From assembly GCA_022842305.1 (NCBI GenBank), contig JALHPY010000035.1, forward strand, positions 1-32,829: a stretch of 32,829 bases of DNA, written 5' to 3'. Source of the DNA: Rubrivivax sp. Lineage in GTDB: Bacteria > Pseudomonadota > Gammaproteobacteria > Burkholderiales > Burkholderiaceae_C. The first letter of the stretch is position 1. The number at the start of each line of letters is the position of its first letter. The notes beneath the pieces were generated by a model that was given only the letters and a program-made list of their open reading frames with translations, searched no databases and had not been told where the DNA came from. The position numbers and the translations under genes were made by a program. Shown piece by piece: positions 24,340 to 31,663 of this stretch.

Positions 24340-25818
24340 ATGAACCGTACGCTCCCCAAGAACCTGTCCCGGCGCGGCCTGTCCACGCCCGCATTGCTTG
24401 GCCTGGTGGTCGTCGTGGCCCTTGCCGCGGCCGGCGCCACGGCCATGCTGACCAACATCTTCGAGCGCAAGCAGGAAGCCAAGGTCACGACCACGCGCCT
24501 GGTCGAGGTGACGCAGGACACCACCGACCCCGCCAAATGGGGCGTCAACTGGCCCAAGCAGTACGACAGCTACCTGCTCACCGCGCAATCCACGCGCACG
24601 CGCTTCGGCGGGCACGGTGGCAGCGAGGCCCTGCCCGAGCAGAAGATCGAGCGCGACCCCTGGCTCAAGAAGATGTTCCTGGGCTACGCCTTCTCCATCG
24701 ACTACCGCGACCGCCGCGGCCACGCCTTCATGCTCAAGGACCAGGAAGACACCGAGCGCCTGAGCAAGCCGCAATCGGGTTCCTGCCTGCATTGCCACGC
24801 AACCGTGATGCCGCTGTACCGTGAACTGGGCGGCGGCGACGCCATCAAGGGCATGGAAGCCAGCGCCAAGTTCAGCTACAAGGATCTGAACAAGAAGCTG
24901 CACGACATGGGCCACGGCCACTCCGTGAGCTGCGCTGACTGCCACGACGCCAAGACCATGCAGCTGATCGTCACGCGTCCGGGCTTCATCCAGGGCATAC
25001 AGCGGCTGGCGGCGTCGGACGCCGAGACGCCGTTCGCGCCGTCCATCGAGCGCTGGCGCGCCACCGGCAAGGCCAAGCCCTACGACCCCAACGCCGACGC
25101 CACGCGCACCGAGATGCGCTCGTATGTGTGCGCGCAATGCCACGTCGAGTACTACTGCTCGACCAAACTGCCGCTGACCTTCCCCTGGGGCAAGGGCCTG
25201 AAGGTCGAACAACAAGAGGCCTACTGGAACGAGACGAAGTTCCCCGACGGTGAACGCTTCTACGACTACAAGCATGCCGAGACCGGCGCGCCCATCCTCA
25301 AGGCCCAGCACCCCGAGTTCGAGCTGTGGAGCCAGGGCGTGCACGCGCGCAGCGGCGTGTCCTGCGCCGACTGCCACATGCCCTACCAGCGCGACGGCGC
25401 CACCAAGGTGTCCGACCACTGGGTGCGCAGCCCGCTGCTCAACATCAGCCGCGCCTGCCAGACCTGCCACAAGCAGTCGGAAGACGAGATCAAGAAGCGC
25501 GTCGACCTCATCCAGCAGCGCAACTTCGACCTGATGCAGCGCGGCGGCGTGGCCATCGTGGCGCTGATCGACGCGCTCAAGGCGGCCAAGGCGGCTGGCG
25601 CCACGCCCGAGCAGTTGAACGCGGCGCAGGAACTGCAGCGCAAGGCGCAGTGGCGGCTGGACTTCATCGCCGCCGAGAACTCGATGGGCTTCCACGCGCC
25701 GCAGGAAGCGGCCAAGGTGCTGGGCGAGGCGCTGGACTACGCGCGCCAGGGCGAAATGGCGGTGATGCGCCTGGGTGCTGCGGCCCAGGTGGCCGCAGCG
25801 CCGGCCAAGAAGCCCTGA
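24340..25818 (+). CDS. nrfA: Ammonia-forming cytochrome c nitrite reductase NrfA
   Basis: Encodes 492 residues, with GGAGG eight bases before the ATG. It reduces nitrite to ammonium with six electrons in the periplasm. The N-terminal helix (16-38) is a signal or anchor. Five heme motifs are seen: CLHCH 149-153, CADCH 198-202, CAQCH 264-268, CADCH 342-346 and CQTCH 373-377. The first, which carries the active-site heme, is CxxCH instead of the common CxxCK, so histidine would replace lysine as proximal ligand. Other active-site elements are kept: VEYY at 269-272 (E270 and Y271), KAQHPE at 321-326 (Q323, H324) and a probable R140. E270 and Q323 also fit the calcium site. It forms an operon with nrfH. 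Confidence 0.94.
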   Translation: MNRTLPKNLSRRGLSTPALLGLVVVVALAAAGATAMLTNIFERKQEAKVTTTRLVEVTQDTTDPAKWGVNWPKQYDSYLLTAQSTRTRFGGHGGSEALPEQKIERDPWLKKMFLGYAFSIDYRDRRGHAFMLKDQEDTERLSKPQSGSCLHCHATVMPLYRELGGGDAIKGMEASAKFSYKDLNKKLHDMGHGHSVSCADCHDAKTMQLIVTRPGFIQGIQRLAASDAETPFAPSIERWRATGKAKPYDPNADATRTEMRSYVCAQCHVEYYCSTKLPLTFPWGKGLKVEQQEAYWNETKFPDGERFYDYKHAETGAPILKAQHPEFELWSQGVHARSGVSCADCHMPYQRDGATKVSDHWVRSPLLNISRACQTCHKQSEDEIKKRVDLIQQRNFDLMQRGGVAIVALIDALKAAKAAGATPEQLNAAQELQRKAQWRLDFIAAENSMGFHAPQEAAKVLGEALDYARQGEMAVMRLGAAAQVAAAPAKKP

Positions 25819-25965
25819 TGGTGGGCCGCGGGCCGGATCTCAGCGGGCGTTAGCGAGAAGGATCGGCGTTTCTCGAAGCGCCCCGGTGCGGACCCGCGTG
25901 CCGGGTGGTGCGGCACGGGGACGCCGCCTTTCATGAAGGCCCCCTGTGCCGCATGGGCGCGCGGC

Positions 25966-26154
25966 TCAGCGGCGCGTATAGCTGCCCATGCGGTGGTGCA
26001 CGGGCTGCCGCTCGGCCCAGGCCGCCAGGCGCGCCATCCATCCTTGCGTGACGGCTCCGGCCGCCGTGGGCGCGGGTGCCGCACGCTGCGGCAGGTGCAG
26101 GGCATGGCGCAGCGCGCCATAGCCGAAGGCATAGTGGGCGGTGTGGATGTTCAT
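25966..26154 (-). CDS. Small protein divergent from a LysR gene, unknown
   Basis: Encodes 62 residues from the ATG at 26154, with AAGGA six bases upstream, a good ribosome site. It starts MNIHTAHYAFGYGALRHALH, has an Ala/Pro linker and ends WMARLAAWAERQPVHHRMGS YTRR. The C-terminal amphipathic, basic part resembles short stress-related proteins of the DUF1127 kind in style only. Divergence from the LysR gene at 26285 makes it the natural candidate target of that regulator, since LysR proteins often control the gene facing them. Confidence 0.65.
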   Translation of the reverse strand: MNIHTAHYAFGYGALRHALHLPQRAAPAPTAAGAVTQGWMARLAAWAERQPVHHRMGSYTRR

Positions 26155-26284
26155 GCCGGTTCCTTCCAGTGGTGCCCGCAGTCCGGTGTCGGACTGCCTT
26201 GCGATGAGATGACTGTAGGTCTGGTTGTTTGCGCACACAATGTGTCGCTTTGCACTCCAATCTTGCGAAAACGCAAGGATCACC

Positions 26285-27211
26285 ATGCCTGCACTCGACT
26301 GGAACGACCTGCGCTACGCCCTGGCCATCGGCGCCACGGGCTCGCTGGCCGGTGCGGCGCGTTCGCTGGGCGTGGCCCACACCACGGTGCTGCGCCGGTT
26401 GGACGCGCTCGAGGCACACCTGGGGTCGCGTCTGTTCGATCGCCTGCGCAGCGGCTATCAGCCGACCGAGGCCGGCCAGCTGCTGCTGGAACAGGCGCGC
26501 CACATGGCCGAGCGCGCCGACGAGGTCGAGCGCCAGGTGCTGGGGCGCGACCGCGAGCTCACCGGCGTGCTGCGCGTGACCACCGCCTTCGTGGTGATGG
26601 ACCACCTGCTGCCGCAACCGCTGGCGGACTTTGCGCGCGCCTATCCGGGCATCGAGGTCGAGGTGGTCGAGAACGCCTTCCTGGTGGACCTGGCCAGCCG
26701 CCATGCCGACGCCGACCAGGGCTGGACGCGGCGCGAGGCCGACGTGGCGCTGCGCCTGTCGGGCCAGGTGGCCGAGCACCTGGTGGGCCGCCAGCTGGGC
26801 ATCACGCAGTGCCGCGTGTATGCGCTGCGCGGCGCGCCCGATCTGCCACAGACGGTGACGCCGCTGGAGCAGCTCACGCGCCATGCGCCCTGGGTGGCCT
26901 TCGAGCGCGACGCGTCGACGCGGGTCTACGACCTGTGGCTGCGCCAGCGTCTGGCGCAGGCTGACGTGCGCGTGCGCGTGGACATCTTCAACGCCAAGGC
27001 GGCGATGCTGCGCACCGGCATCGGCGTGGGCGTGCTGCCCACCTTCATGGAGGCCAAGCACCCGGAACTGGTGGCCGTGTCCGAACCCATCCCCGAGCTG
27101 GCGCAGCCGGTGTGGATCGTCACCCACCCCGACCTGCGCGATACCGCGCGCGTGCGCGCCTTCATGCGTTTCGTGGGCGATGCGCTGGCGCAGCGCCTGC
27201 GTGAGGTCTGA
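26285..27211 (+). CDS. LysR-family transcriptional regulator
   Basis: Encodes 308 residues. The winged helix-turn-helix is at 5-64 (WNDLRYALAIGATGSLAGAA and TVLRRLDALEAHLGSRLFDR), followed by the linker helix (65-92) and an effector domain of periplasmic-binding fold (about 94-300) with LTGVLRVTTAF and GIGVGVLPTFM. The effector is unknown. The opening motif DWNDLRYALAI and the HTTVLRRL recognition helix place it in the group close to regulators that often act on a neighbouring divergent gene, here the 62-residue protein. The ATG at 26285 is chosen because the frame upstream has no family similarity. Confidence 0.92.
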   Translation: MPALDWNDLRYALAIGATGSLAGAARSLGVAHTTVLRRLDALEAHLGSRLFDRLRSGYQPTEAGQLLLEQARHMAERADEVERQVLGRDRELTGVLRVTTAFVVMDHLLPQPLADFARAYPGIEVEVVENAFLVDLASRHADADQGWTRREADVALRLSGQVAEHLVGRQLGITQCRVYALRGAPDLPQTVTPLEQLTRHAPWVAFERDASTRVYDLWLRQRLAQADVRVRVDIFNAKAAMLRTGIGVGVLPTFMEAKHPELVAVSEPIPELAQPVWIVTHPDLRDTARVRAFMRFVGDALAQRLREV

Positions 27212-27221
27212 CGGGCGCGGC

Positions 27222-27854
27222 TCAATCCGCCGGCTTGCGCCAGACGCTGGCCAGCCAATGCTGCTGCGCGGGCGGCGCGTCGGTGGGGCGCAGGTAGCTG
27301 GTCAGTTCGATGAAGCCTGCGGCGACCAGCACGCGGCGCCAGGACGATGCGTCGTGGTAGACGCCGTAGCGCTCGCCGCTGAAGCCTTCTTCACCGCTGC
27401 CGCGCGGGTTGGAGCTGAAGAGCACGCCGCCCGGCCGCAGCGCCGCGTGCAGCTGGCCCAGCACCCGCGGCAGGGCCTGGCCCGGCACGTGGAACAGCGA
27501 GGCGTTGGCAAACACGCCGTCGAAGGCCGCGGGCGGCAGATCCAGCGCCAGGAAGCTCTGTACCAGCACCGGGCAGCCGCTGTGGCTGCGCGCCATCGCC
27601 GCCAACCGCGGCGCGCCTTCCAGGCCGGTGGCGCGGTGGCCCATGGCATTGAACTGCGCCAGGTCGCGCCCGGGCCCGCAGCCGAAGTCCAGCAGATCAA
27701 AGGGCGCGGGGGCCTGGATGTGCGCGAGCAGGGCCTGGATGTTCTGGCTCACGTCGTGGTCGCGCGTGCCTTCCCAGAAGGCCTGGGCGTGCTGCTCGTA
27801 GTGTGCCAGCGTGCGTGCAGCGGCCTGCTGAAGGGCTTCGGGGCTCAAAGCCAT
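27222..27854 (-). CDS. Class I SAM-dependent methyltransferase
   Basis: Encodes 210 residues. Motif I is FDLLDFGCGPGRDL (52-65), with the acidic E79 at the end of strand 2 (RATGLEGA). FDGVFANASLFHVP and ALRPGGVLFSSNP follow as motifs post-I to III. These are the SAM-binding features of small-molecule methyltransferases of Methyltransf_11/25 type. The substrate is not predictable. It is soluble and lies 14 bases after the mltD stop on the same strand, so it may be read through from the gloB-mltD unit. It converges with the LysR gene, 10 bases between stops. Confidence 0.88.
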   Translation of the reverse strand: MALSPEALQQAAARTLAHYEQHAQAFWEGTRDHDVSQNIQALLAHIQAPAPFDLLDFGCGPGRDLAQFNAMGHRATGLEGAPRLAAMARSHSGCPVLVQSFLALDLPPAAFDGVFANASLFHVPGQALPRVLGQLHAALRPGGVLFSSNPRGSGEEGFSGERYGVYHDASSWRRVLVAAGFIELTSYLRPTDAPPAQQHWLASVWRKPAD

Positions 27855-27868
27855 GCCGCGGCGGCGCT

Positions 27869-29536
27869 TCAGCGCGCTTGCGCGCGTTCAGTCTGCTCGC
27901 TGGCCGCCACCCGGGTGCGCTGCGTCGCCGCCGGTTTGGCCTTGCGCGCGGCAGTGCGCGAGGCGGCGGCCTTGCTGGCCACCTTCTTGGTGAGCGCGCT
28001 GCGGCCTGGCTTCTTGGCGGCGATGCGGGCCGGGGTGGCATTCGCCTTGCCCTGCACGATGATGGTCTGCTGCGGCGCGAAGCGGCCCTTGGGCGACAGG
28101 CCGTTCCAGCGTGCCAGTTCGGCCGCCGGCACGCGCAGCCGGCGTGCCACCGCGGTGACGCTTTCGCCCAGGCGTCCGGCCTTGTAGCGCCGGCCCTGGC
28201 GCGCGCGCGCCTCGGGCGTGAGCGACATGGTGGCGTGGTCGGCCAGCAGCTCCGATACATCCTGCTGCGCGTGCGGGGCGCGCGGCACGATCAGCGTCGA
28301 GCCCTTGCTCACCAGCATGCGCGGCGGGATGGCGTTGATTTCGCGCAGTTCGTCTTCATCCATGCCCGTCAGGCGCGCAGCTTCGGCAGGCTTGAGCGTG
28401 CGCGGCGCCACCCAGGCGGTCCAGCTGGCCAGGGCCCCCCGGTGTGCCGCCAGTTCGCGCACGAAGCGGTTGGCGCTGTCGTAGGGCAGCAGCAGCTGCG
28501 GTGTGCCGGCGGCCAGGATCACCGGCTTGTTCATCTGCGGGTTGAGCTGCTGGAACTCGTCGAGCGTGAGCCCGGCCAGGCGCGCGGCCAGCGCGACGTC
28601 GATGTCGCGGTCGACTTCCACGGTCTGGAAGAAGGGGTGGTTCTCCAGCGGCGGCAACGCCAGCGCAAAGGCCTGGGGGTGCAGCACGATGTTCTTGATG
28701 GCCTGCAGCTTGGGCACGTAGTTGCGCGTTTCGCCCGGCATGCGCAGGCTGGTGTAGTCGGTGCTGCGCCCGGCGCGGCGGTTCTTGGCCTGCGCCTTGA
28801 GCACGCTGCCCTGGCCCCAGTTGTAGGCGGCCAGCGCCAACGGCCAGTCGCCGAACTGCGCGTGCAGCTGCTGCAGGTAGTCCAGCGCCGCGCGCGTGGA
28901 CGCCAGCACATCGCGTCGGTCGTCGCGGAAGACGTTCTGGCGCAGCTCGAAATCGCGGCCGGTGGCCGGCATGAACTGCCACATGCCCGAGGCGCGCGCG
29001 CGCGACATGGCCTGCGGGTTGAAGGCGCTTTCGATGAAGGGCAGCAGGGCCAGTTCGGTGGGCAGCTGGCGCTTCTCGACTTCTTCGAGCACGTGGAAGA
29101 GGTAGCGGCTGGCGCGCGCCGTCATGCGTTCGACGTACTCGGGTTGGCCGGCGTAGAACCGCTCCCACTTGCGCACCAGGTCGCCGTCGAGGTCGGCCAT
29201 GGCGAAGCCACCGCGCAGGCGCAGCCACAGGTCACCGCGCTCGGCATCCTGCAGCGGATCCAATCGGTTGCGCGCCAGGGGCGGGGCGGGCGGGGCTGGG
29301 TCCTGGCGCAGGTTTACGGGCTCTGCGGCGGGTACGGTGGTGGGTTCGGCGATGGGTTCGGCAGGTGCCGGTGCCGGCAAGGCCGGCACCGGCACAGCCG
29401 GTGGCAGCGGCGACGCCACGACCAGCGGCGGCTCATCGGCCGGCGGCGGCAGGCTGGCGCAGCCAGCGCCCAGCGCCAGCCACAGCAGTGCGGCCAGGGT
29501 GCGCCAGGGGCGCGGGCGGGTCAGCAGAGGTTTCAT
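27869..29536 (-). CDS. mltD: Membrane-bound lytic murein transglycosylase D with LysM domain
   Basis: Encodes 555 residues. The start at 29536 overlaps the gloB stop as ATGA. The lipoprotein signal ends in ALGAGC (C26); the -3 residue is Gly, not the usual Leu, so the lipobox is weak. A Pro/Ala linker follows (30-90). The lytic-transglycosylase domain has FIESAFNPQAMS (catalytic E169), SGMWQFMPATGR and ALAAYNWGQG. A LysM peptidoglycan-binding domain is clear at about 478-520 (GESVTAVARRLRVPAAELAR), and a weaker LysM-like unit lies at about 385-425. The C-terminal 50 residues are Lys/Ala-rich and basic. It cleaves glycan strands in the periplasm, forming anhydromuramyl ends. Confidence 0.93.
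   Translation of the reverse strand: MKPLLTRPRPWRTLAALLWLALGAGCASLPPPADEPPLVVASPLPPAVPVPALPAPAPAEPIAEPTTVPAAEPVNLRQDPAPPAPPLARNRLDPLQDAERGDLWLRLRGGFAMADLDGDLVRKWERFYAGQPEYVERMTARASRYLFHVLEEVEKRQLPTELALLPFIESAFNPQAMSRARASGMWQFMPATGRDFELRQNVFRDDRRDVLASTRAALDYLQQLHAQFGDWPLALAAYNWGQGSVLKAQAKNRRAGRSTDYTSLRMPGETRNYVPKLQAIKNIVLHPQAFALALPPLENHPFFQTVEVDRDIDVALAARLAGLTLDEFQQLNPQMNKPVILAAGTPQLLLPYDSANRFVRELAAHRGALASWTAWVAPRTLKPAEAARLTGMDEDELREINAIPPRMLVSKGSTLIVPRAPHAQQDVSELLADHATMSLTPEARARQGRRYKAGRLGESVTAVARRLRVPAAELARWNGLSPKGRFAPQQTIIVQGKANATPARIAAKKPGRSALTKKVASKAAASRTAARKAKPAATQRTRVAASEQTERAQAR
29365..29395. repeat. Perfect 14-bp inverted repeat inside mltD
   Basis: GTGCCGGTGCCGGC (29365-29378), loop AAG and GCCGGCACCGGCAC (29382-29395) are perfect complements. 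It lies in the part of mltD that encodes the Pro/Ala linker, about 140-170 bases after the start codon, so a strong mRNA hairpin is expected there. Confidence 0.7.
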
Positions 29537-30315
29537 CGAAAGCGGTTCTTCCACTCGCGCAGGGCGGTGAACACGGCCAGCGGGTCGCTGCCGCTGGCGC
29601 CTTCGGCGCGGGCCGAGGCCACGACCTCGGGCTCGGTGCAGCGCAGGAAAGGGTTGACCTGGCGTTCCAGGCCGATGGACGACGGCAGGGTGGGCCGACC
29701 GGCGGCGCGCGCCGTGGCGCACTGCGCTGCGTAGTCGGCCCGGCGCGCATTGCCCGGCTCCACCGCGGCGGCAAAGCGCAGGTTGGACAGCGTGTACTCG
29801 TGCGTGCAGCAGACCTGGGTGTCTTCGGGCAGGGCCGCCAGCCGCGCCAGCGATGCGGCCATCTGCGCCGGCGTGCCCTCGAACAAGCGGCCGCAGCCGG
29901 CCGAGAACAAGGTGTCGCCGCAGAAGAGAAGCGGCGCGGCGGCGGCATCGGTATCCGTGCTGGCCTGGGCGTAGGCGATATGACCGGCCGTGTGGCCGGG
30001 CACGTCCAGCACCTCGAAGCGCAGTCCCAGCACCTCGATCTGCTCGCCATCGGCCAGGCGCTGCACCGGTTCGGGCAGGTCCTCACCCACGGGGCCGAAG
30101 ACCGGGCCGCGCAGCCGCGGTCGCAGTTCGTCGACGCCGCCGACGTGGTCGGCATGGTGGTGCGTCACTAGAATGGCGCGCAGTTCCAGCCCCAGGCGGT
30201 CCAGTGCTTCGAGCACCGGGCCGGCGTCGCCCGGATCGACCACCGCGGCGCTGGTGCCGTCGTGCAGCATCCAGATGTAGTTGTCGGCGAAGGCGGGCAG
30301 CGCTAGGAGAATCAT
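29533..30315 (-). CDS. gloB: Hydroxyacylglutathione hydrolase (glyoxalase II)
   Basis: Encodes 260 residues. It hydrolyses S-lactoylglutathione to lactate and glutathione in methylglyoxal detoxification. The N-terminus [20 protein letters not shown] is typical. Metal ligands are in THHHADH (51-57), in VPGHTAGH and in [17 protein letters not shown]. The C-terminal substrate part has [13 protein letters not shown] and a closing REWKNRFR. Length is normal. Its start codon shares bases with that of the facing methyltransferase (CATG), and a perfect TATAAT on the minus strand at 30337-30332 lies inside the methyltransferase gene. Its stop overlaps mltD. Confidence 0.95.
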   Translation of the reverse strand: MILLALPAFADNYIWMLHDGTSAAVVDPGDAGPVLEALDRLGLELRAILVTHHHADHVGGVDELRPRLRGPVFGPVGEDLPEPVQRLADGEQIEVLGLRFEVLDVPGHTAGHIAYAQASTDTDAAAAPLLFCGDTLFSAGCGRLFEGTPAQMAASLARLAALPEDTQVCCTHEYTLSNLRFAAAVEPGNARRADYAAQCATARAAGRPTLPSSIGLERQVNPFLRCTEPEVVASARAEGASGSDPLAVFTALREWKNRFR

Positions 30316-31156
30316 GACGCGGGAAGAGTCGATTATAGAGTTGGGGGCCTGGTTGAAGACCGCCCCCGGCCAGTACCTGCTGGCCTGGGAGCAGCAAAGG
30401 TTGGATCAGGCGGTGACCGATGCGTTCGGTTTCCACGCCGTGCAGCTGGGCCTGCCCGAGCTCGACGGCCTGCGCGCCAACCGCATGCCGCACCGCTGGG
30501 TGGCCAGCGATTCGCTGCACGTGCCCGAAACCCTGGCCTTGCCGCCGCCGCTGGATTCATTGATCAGCACGCAGCCGGCGCTGGAACCGGTGAGCCTGCA
30601 CTGCGAGTTCGACGCGCTGCCCTTTCCCGACGCCAGCATCGACCTGGTGGTGTTGCCGCACGCGCTGGAACTGGCGCGCGACCCGCACGAGACGCTGCGC
30701 GAGGTCGAGCGCGTGCTGGTGCCAGAGGGCCGCGTGGTCATCGCCGGCTTCAACCCTGCCAGTCTGTGGGGTCTTCGCCAGAATGCCGGGCGCTTGCGCC
30801 GCAGCCTGGGCTTCGGCTGCGACCGCAGCCCCTACCTGCCGCGCGCCGGCGACTTCATCGGCTACTGGCGGCTGCGCGACTGGCTGCGCCTGCTCAGCTT
30901 CGAGGTCGAACAGGGGCGCTTCGGCTGCTGGCGCCCGCCGGTGAGCAGCGCCGCGTGGCTCGAGCGCTTTGCCTGGATGGAGCCCGTCGGCGACCGCTGG
31001 TGGCCGGTGCTGGGTGCGGTGTATTTCGTGGTGGCCGTCAAGCGCGTGCGGGGCATGCGCCTGGTGGGCATGGTGCGCAAGCAGCGGCGCCAGCCGCTGG
31101 CTGCGCCTGCGGTGGTGGCCAACCGCCGCCGCGACGCCGTGGAACTGGAGCACTGA
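30314..31156 (+). CDS. Methyltransferase-like protein with degenerate SAM motif
   Basis: Encodes 280 residues from the ATG at 30314, with TAGGAGA just upstream. The region [20 protein letters not shown] (104-123) and [20 protein letters not shown] (128-147) are the post-I and motif III parts of the Methyltransf_11 fold. The glycine-rich motif I is not seen: the corresponding strand reads [11 protein letters not shown] (40-50) instead of LDLGCGxG. SAM binding is therefore uncertain. The C-terminus is basic. It forms an operon with rnhA (stop and start overlap as TGATG) and is divergent from gloB, sharing the CATG. Confidence 0.85.
   Translation: MTREESIIELGAWLKTAPGQYLLAWEQQRLDQAVTDAFGFHAVQLGLPELDGLRANRMPHRWVASDSLHVPETLALPPPLDSLISTQPALEPVSLHCEFDALPFPDASIDLVVLPHALELARDPHETLREVERVLVPEGRVVIAGFNPASLWGLRQNAGRLRRSLGFGCDRSPYLPRAGDFIGYWRLRDWLRLLSFEVEQGRFGCWRPPVSSAAWLERFAWMEPVGDRWWPVLGAVYFVVAVKRVRGMRLVGMVRKQRRQPLAAPAVVANRRRDAVELEH
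30332..30337 (-). promoter_or_regulatory. Probable -10 box of gloB inside the facing gene
   Basis: The minus strand reads TATAAT, a perfect -10 hexamer in strongly GC-rich DNA, 17 bases before the gloB ATG. Transcription would start only about ten bases before the start codon. A good -35 is not visible at the expected distance (GTCTTC or TCTTCA). Confidence 0.5.
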
Positions 31157-31593
31157 TGTCGACCGTGGTCATCTACGCCGACGGCGCCTGCCGCGGCAAC
31201 CCGGGGCCGGGCGGCTGGGGCGCCTGGCTCAAGAGCGGCGAACATGAGCGCGAGCTGTTCGGCGGCGAGACCCTCACCACCAACAACCGCATGGAGCTGA
31301 CCGCCGTGATCGAGGCGCTGGCCTCGCTCAAGCGGCGCTGCGCGGTGACCATCTACACCGACAGCGAATACGTCAAGAACGGCATCACCACCTGGATCCA
31401 CGGCTGGAAGGCGCGCGGCTGGAAGACCGCCGACAAGAAGCCGGTGAAGAACATGGAGCTGTGGCAACGTCTGGACACATTGAACGCCGCGCACCAGGTG
31501 CAGTGGCGCTGGGTCAAGGGCCATTCCGGCGACCCCGGCAACGAGCGCGCAGACCAGCTGGCCAACCGCGGGGTCGATTCGGTACTGGCGTGA
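31156..31593 (+). CDS. rnhA: Ribonuclease HI
   Basis: Encodes 145 residues. It degrades the RNA strand of RNA-DNA hybrids in replication and repair. The catalytic carboxylates are D9 ([16 protein letters not shown]), E47 (NNRMELTA), D69 ([10 protein letters not shown]) and D133 (NERADQLA), with H123 in [11 protein letters not shown]. The basic protrusion [20 protein letters not shown] (80-99) is the handle loop of E. coli-type enzymes. The start overlaps the methyltransferase stop by one base. Confidence 0.97.
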   Translation: MSTVVIYADGACRGNPGPGGWGAWLKSGEHERELFGGETLTTNNRMELTAVIEALASLKRRCAVTIYTDSEYVKNGITTWIHGWKARGWKTADKKPVKNMELWQRLDTLNAAHQVQWRWVKGHSGDPGNERADQLANRGVDSVLA

Positions 31594-31663
31594 GGCCGTT
31601 GCAGCACGGCGGTGCCGAGATCGTTACAGTCTGCCTTCCGCCCAACCCCGCCAGGAACCGTTC

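Noticed and set aside
24316-25695. Long minus-strand frame opposite nrfA
   Set aside because: NrfA on the plus strand has all five heme motifs; the opposite frame is only the product of high GC at third positions.
25848-25930. Possible terminator after nrfA (GTGCCG ... CGGCAC)
   Set aside because: Only a 6-bp stem with a 7-base loop and no T-tract; too weak to call.
27803-29734. Long plus-strand frame opposite mltD
   Set aside because: Arg/Gly/Gln-rich antisense of a recognised transglycosylase gene without any domain.
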